Below are positions 63,060 through 64,000 of a DNA stretch of 64,000 nt, piece after piece. Location: positions 1 through 64,000 of the forward strand of contig JAOHEK010000001.1 of NCBI GenBank assembly GCA_028097405.1. The letters are read 5' to 3'. The notes under the pieces were generated by a model. That model was not told where the DNA came from. It made no database searches and saw nothing but the letters and a program-made list of their open reading frames with translations. Both the position numbers and the translations under genes were made by a program. This DNA comes from Paracoccaceae bacterium. Lineage in GTDB: Bacteria > Pseudomonadota > Alphaproteobacteria > Rhodobacterales > Rhodobacteraceae. Position 1 is the first letter of the stretch. The number at the start of each line of letters is the position of its first letter.

Positions 63060-64000
63060 ATGGAAAACGAACTATTGGCCTCAGACACCATTCGGCGAAG
63101 TATCAAAGGTGCCCAAGCACCACCATCAAATCAAAATACTCAACACAAGACAATTGCGACCGCGCCAACAGCAATTGTGTATTGCGAAGGTAATTTCGCC
63201 AAAATCGATGGAAAAACAGCAAACGGTCTTGTTCGGTATTCACAGGCATATCGCATCGTTTCTGTAATTGACGCCGCGCATGATGGATCTGATAGCGGTC
63301 AGGTTCTCGATGGGATCGAAAATCAAATTCCGATCTTTGCCACCTTAGATGCAGCAGTCTCAAACCAACCAACGGTTCCAAAAACATTCATTTTCGGAAT
63401 GGCGCCATCAACCGGCAGACTATCCCCCACGGATCGAAGCGTCGTATTAAGCGCGATCGCACACGGCATGAATATCGTCAGCGGATTGCATGAATACCTA
63501 AGCGATGATGCCGAAATCTCTGGCGCCGCCCTTTTACGAAACGTCACGATCCGCGACATTCGCAAACCCCGTCCTAGCAAAGACATGCGCCTATTCGATG
63601 GAAGCGTCGCAGACGTGAAAGCGGTTCGTATCGCCGTTTTGGGCACGGATTGCGCGATTGGAAAACGGACGACGGCGACAGTTTTAGAAGGCGCATTAAA
63701 CGCACTGGGCATTAAAACCGTTCTGATCGGAACCGGCCAAACGGGCTTGATGCAAGGCGCGAAATACGGTGTCGCCATGGATGCTGTACCGCCTCAATTC
63801 TGCTGTGGCGAGCTTGAGCGCGCGATTGTCGCCGCCTCCAAAACGGAAAACCCCGATGTCATTTTGATCGAAGGTCAGGGTGCTTTAAGCCATCCGGCGT
63901 TCTGCACATCCGCATTTATTCTGCGCGGCAGCCAACCCGATGGGGTGATCCTTCAGCATGCGCCTAAACGCGCGCACAGATGTGATTTTCCTAATATGCC
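63060..64000 (+). CDS. DUF1611-family protein, cut by window end
   Basis: Not in the ORF track because no stop is reached. ATG 63060 with AAAGGA upstream; reads MENELLASDTIRRSIKGAQAP and continues open for 313 codons. N-terminal Rossmann-like part (to about 170) and a C-terminal P-loop GTDCAIGKRTTATVL, the DUF1611 architecture. DUF1611 includes DgcN, reported to N-acetylate D-glutamate in marine bacteria, but this copy shows a different N-terminus, so its substrate is unclear. Confidence 0.75.
   Translation, partial: MENELLASDTIRRSIKGAQAPPSNQNTQHKTIATAPTAIVYCEGNFAKIDGKTANGLVRYSQAYRIVSVIDAAHDGSDSGQVLDGIENQIPIFATLDAAVSNQPTVPKTFIFGMAPSTGRLSPTDRSVVLSAIAHGMNIVSGLHEYLSDDAEISGAALLRNVTIRDIRKPRPSKDMRLFDGSVADVKAVRIAVLGTDCAIGKRTTATVLEGALNALGIKTVLIGTGQTGLMQGAKYGVAMDAVPPQFCCGELERAIVAASKTENPDVILIEGQGALSHPAFCTSAFILRGSQPDGVILQHAPKRAHRCDFPNM

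Overview
The window looks like a chromosomal segment of a marine alphaproteobacterium of the Rhodobacteraceae (Roseobacter group). The basis is a C4-pathway 5-aminolevulinate synthase, an alphaproteobacterial SOS box of the form GTTC-N7-GTTC in front of uvrA, a bactofilin next to an M23 peptidase, a RodZ-like HTH protein beside ispG, a roseobacter-type Hint_2 protein, and moderately high GC. This is inferred from gene content only; no database search was run.

Layout. (1) 1-3637 is the right end of an integrated mobilizable element: a HigBA-type toxin-antitoxin pair, a ColE1-like mobilization block (relaxase with two nested out-of-frame genes, plus MobC) and a HTH replication-type protein with iteron-like repeats inside its gene. 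It ends in a 49-nt copy of the 3' half of a tRNA-Cys gene, which is the attachment site. (2) 3653-5641 is a partly decayed copper module: a CueR-type regulator, a divergent MerR-type promoter with a 19-bp spacer, a glutaredoxin-MauE-like membrane protein, a copC remnant and a C-terminally shortened copD. (3) 5750-10650 holds a beta-hydroxyacid dehydrogenase and a polar amino acid ABC transporter (binding protein and two permeases, no ATPase), followed directly by a DUF1636 protein and a formylglycine-generating enzyme homologue. (4) 10651-13616 holds two very small proteins absent from the ORF track, xthA, and a broken LysM + TRAP binding-protein fusion gene. (5) 13617-31196 is mostly housekeeping: two diguanylate cyclases (one with a c-type heme motif), uvrA, lpd, DUF924, MFS, queA, a YhdP/AsmA-like giant, Bcp, a ferritin-like DUF455 protein, M23 peptidase plus bactofilin, and a double rhodanese. 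(6) 31397-35341 holds prfB, whose last codons are rewritten by an IS256-family insertion with a visible 9-bp target duplication, followed by an MFS transporter. (7) 35412-48597 holds PBP1A, amidase, aminotransferase, a DsbA-like protein, ispG, a RodZ-like protein, hemA and an M20 dipeptidase, with several secreted proteins of unknown function. (8) 48594-55466 is a more accessory stretch: orphan secreted and coiled-coil proteins, a Hint-domain protein, tRNA-Asp, two convergent tRNA-Val(UAC) genes, LysR/methyltransferase, and SoxR with a textbook SoxR box driving a 53-aa DUF1127 protein. (9) 55516-64000 holds a DUF985 cupin, HAD dehalogenase, eno, an EamA transporter, two cyclophilins, pgk, a secreted protein of seven cysteine repeats, and a DUF1611 protein cut by the window end.

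The most noteworthy signals are the tRNA-Cys attachment site with its nested mobilization genes, the IS256 insertion that rewrites the C-terminus of release factor 2, the SoxR-controlled DUF1127 gene, the heme-c diguanylate cyclase, the ATPase-less transporter operon with DUF1636 and FGE, and the seven-repeat cysteine protein. I do not see a clearly new defence or multi-gene system.
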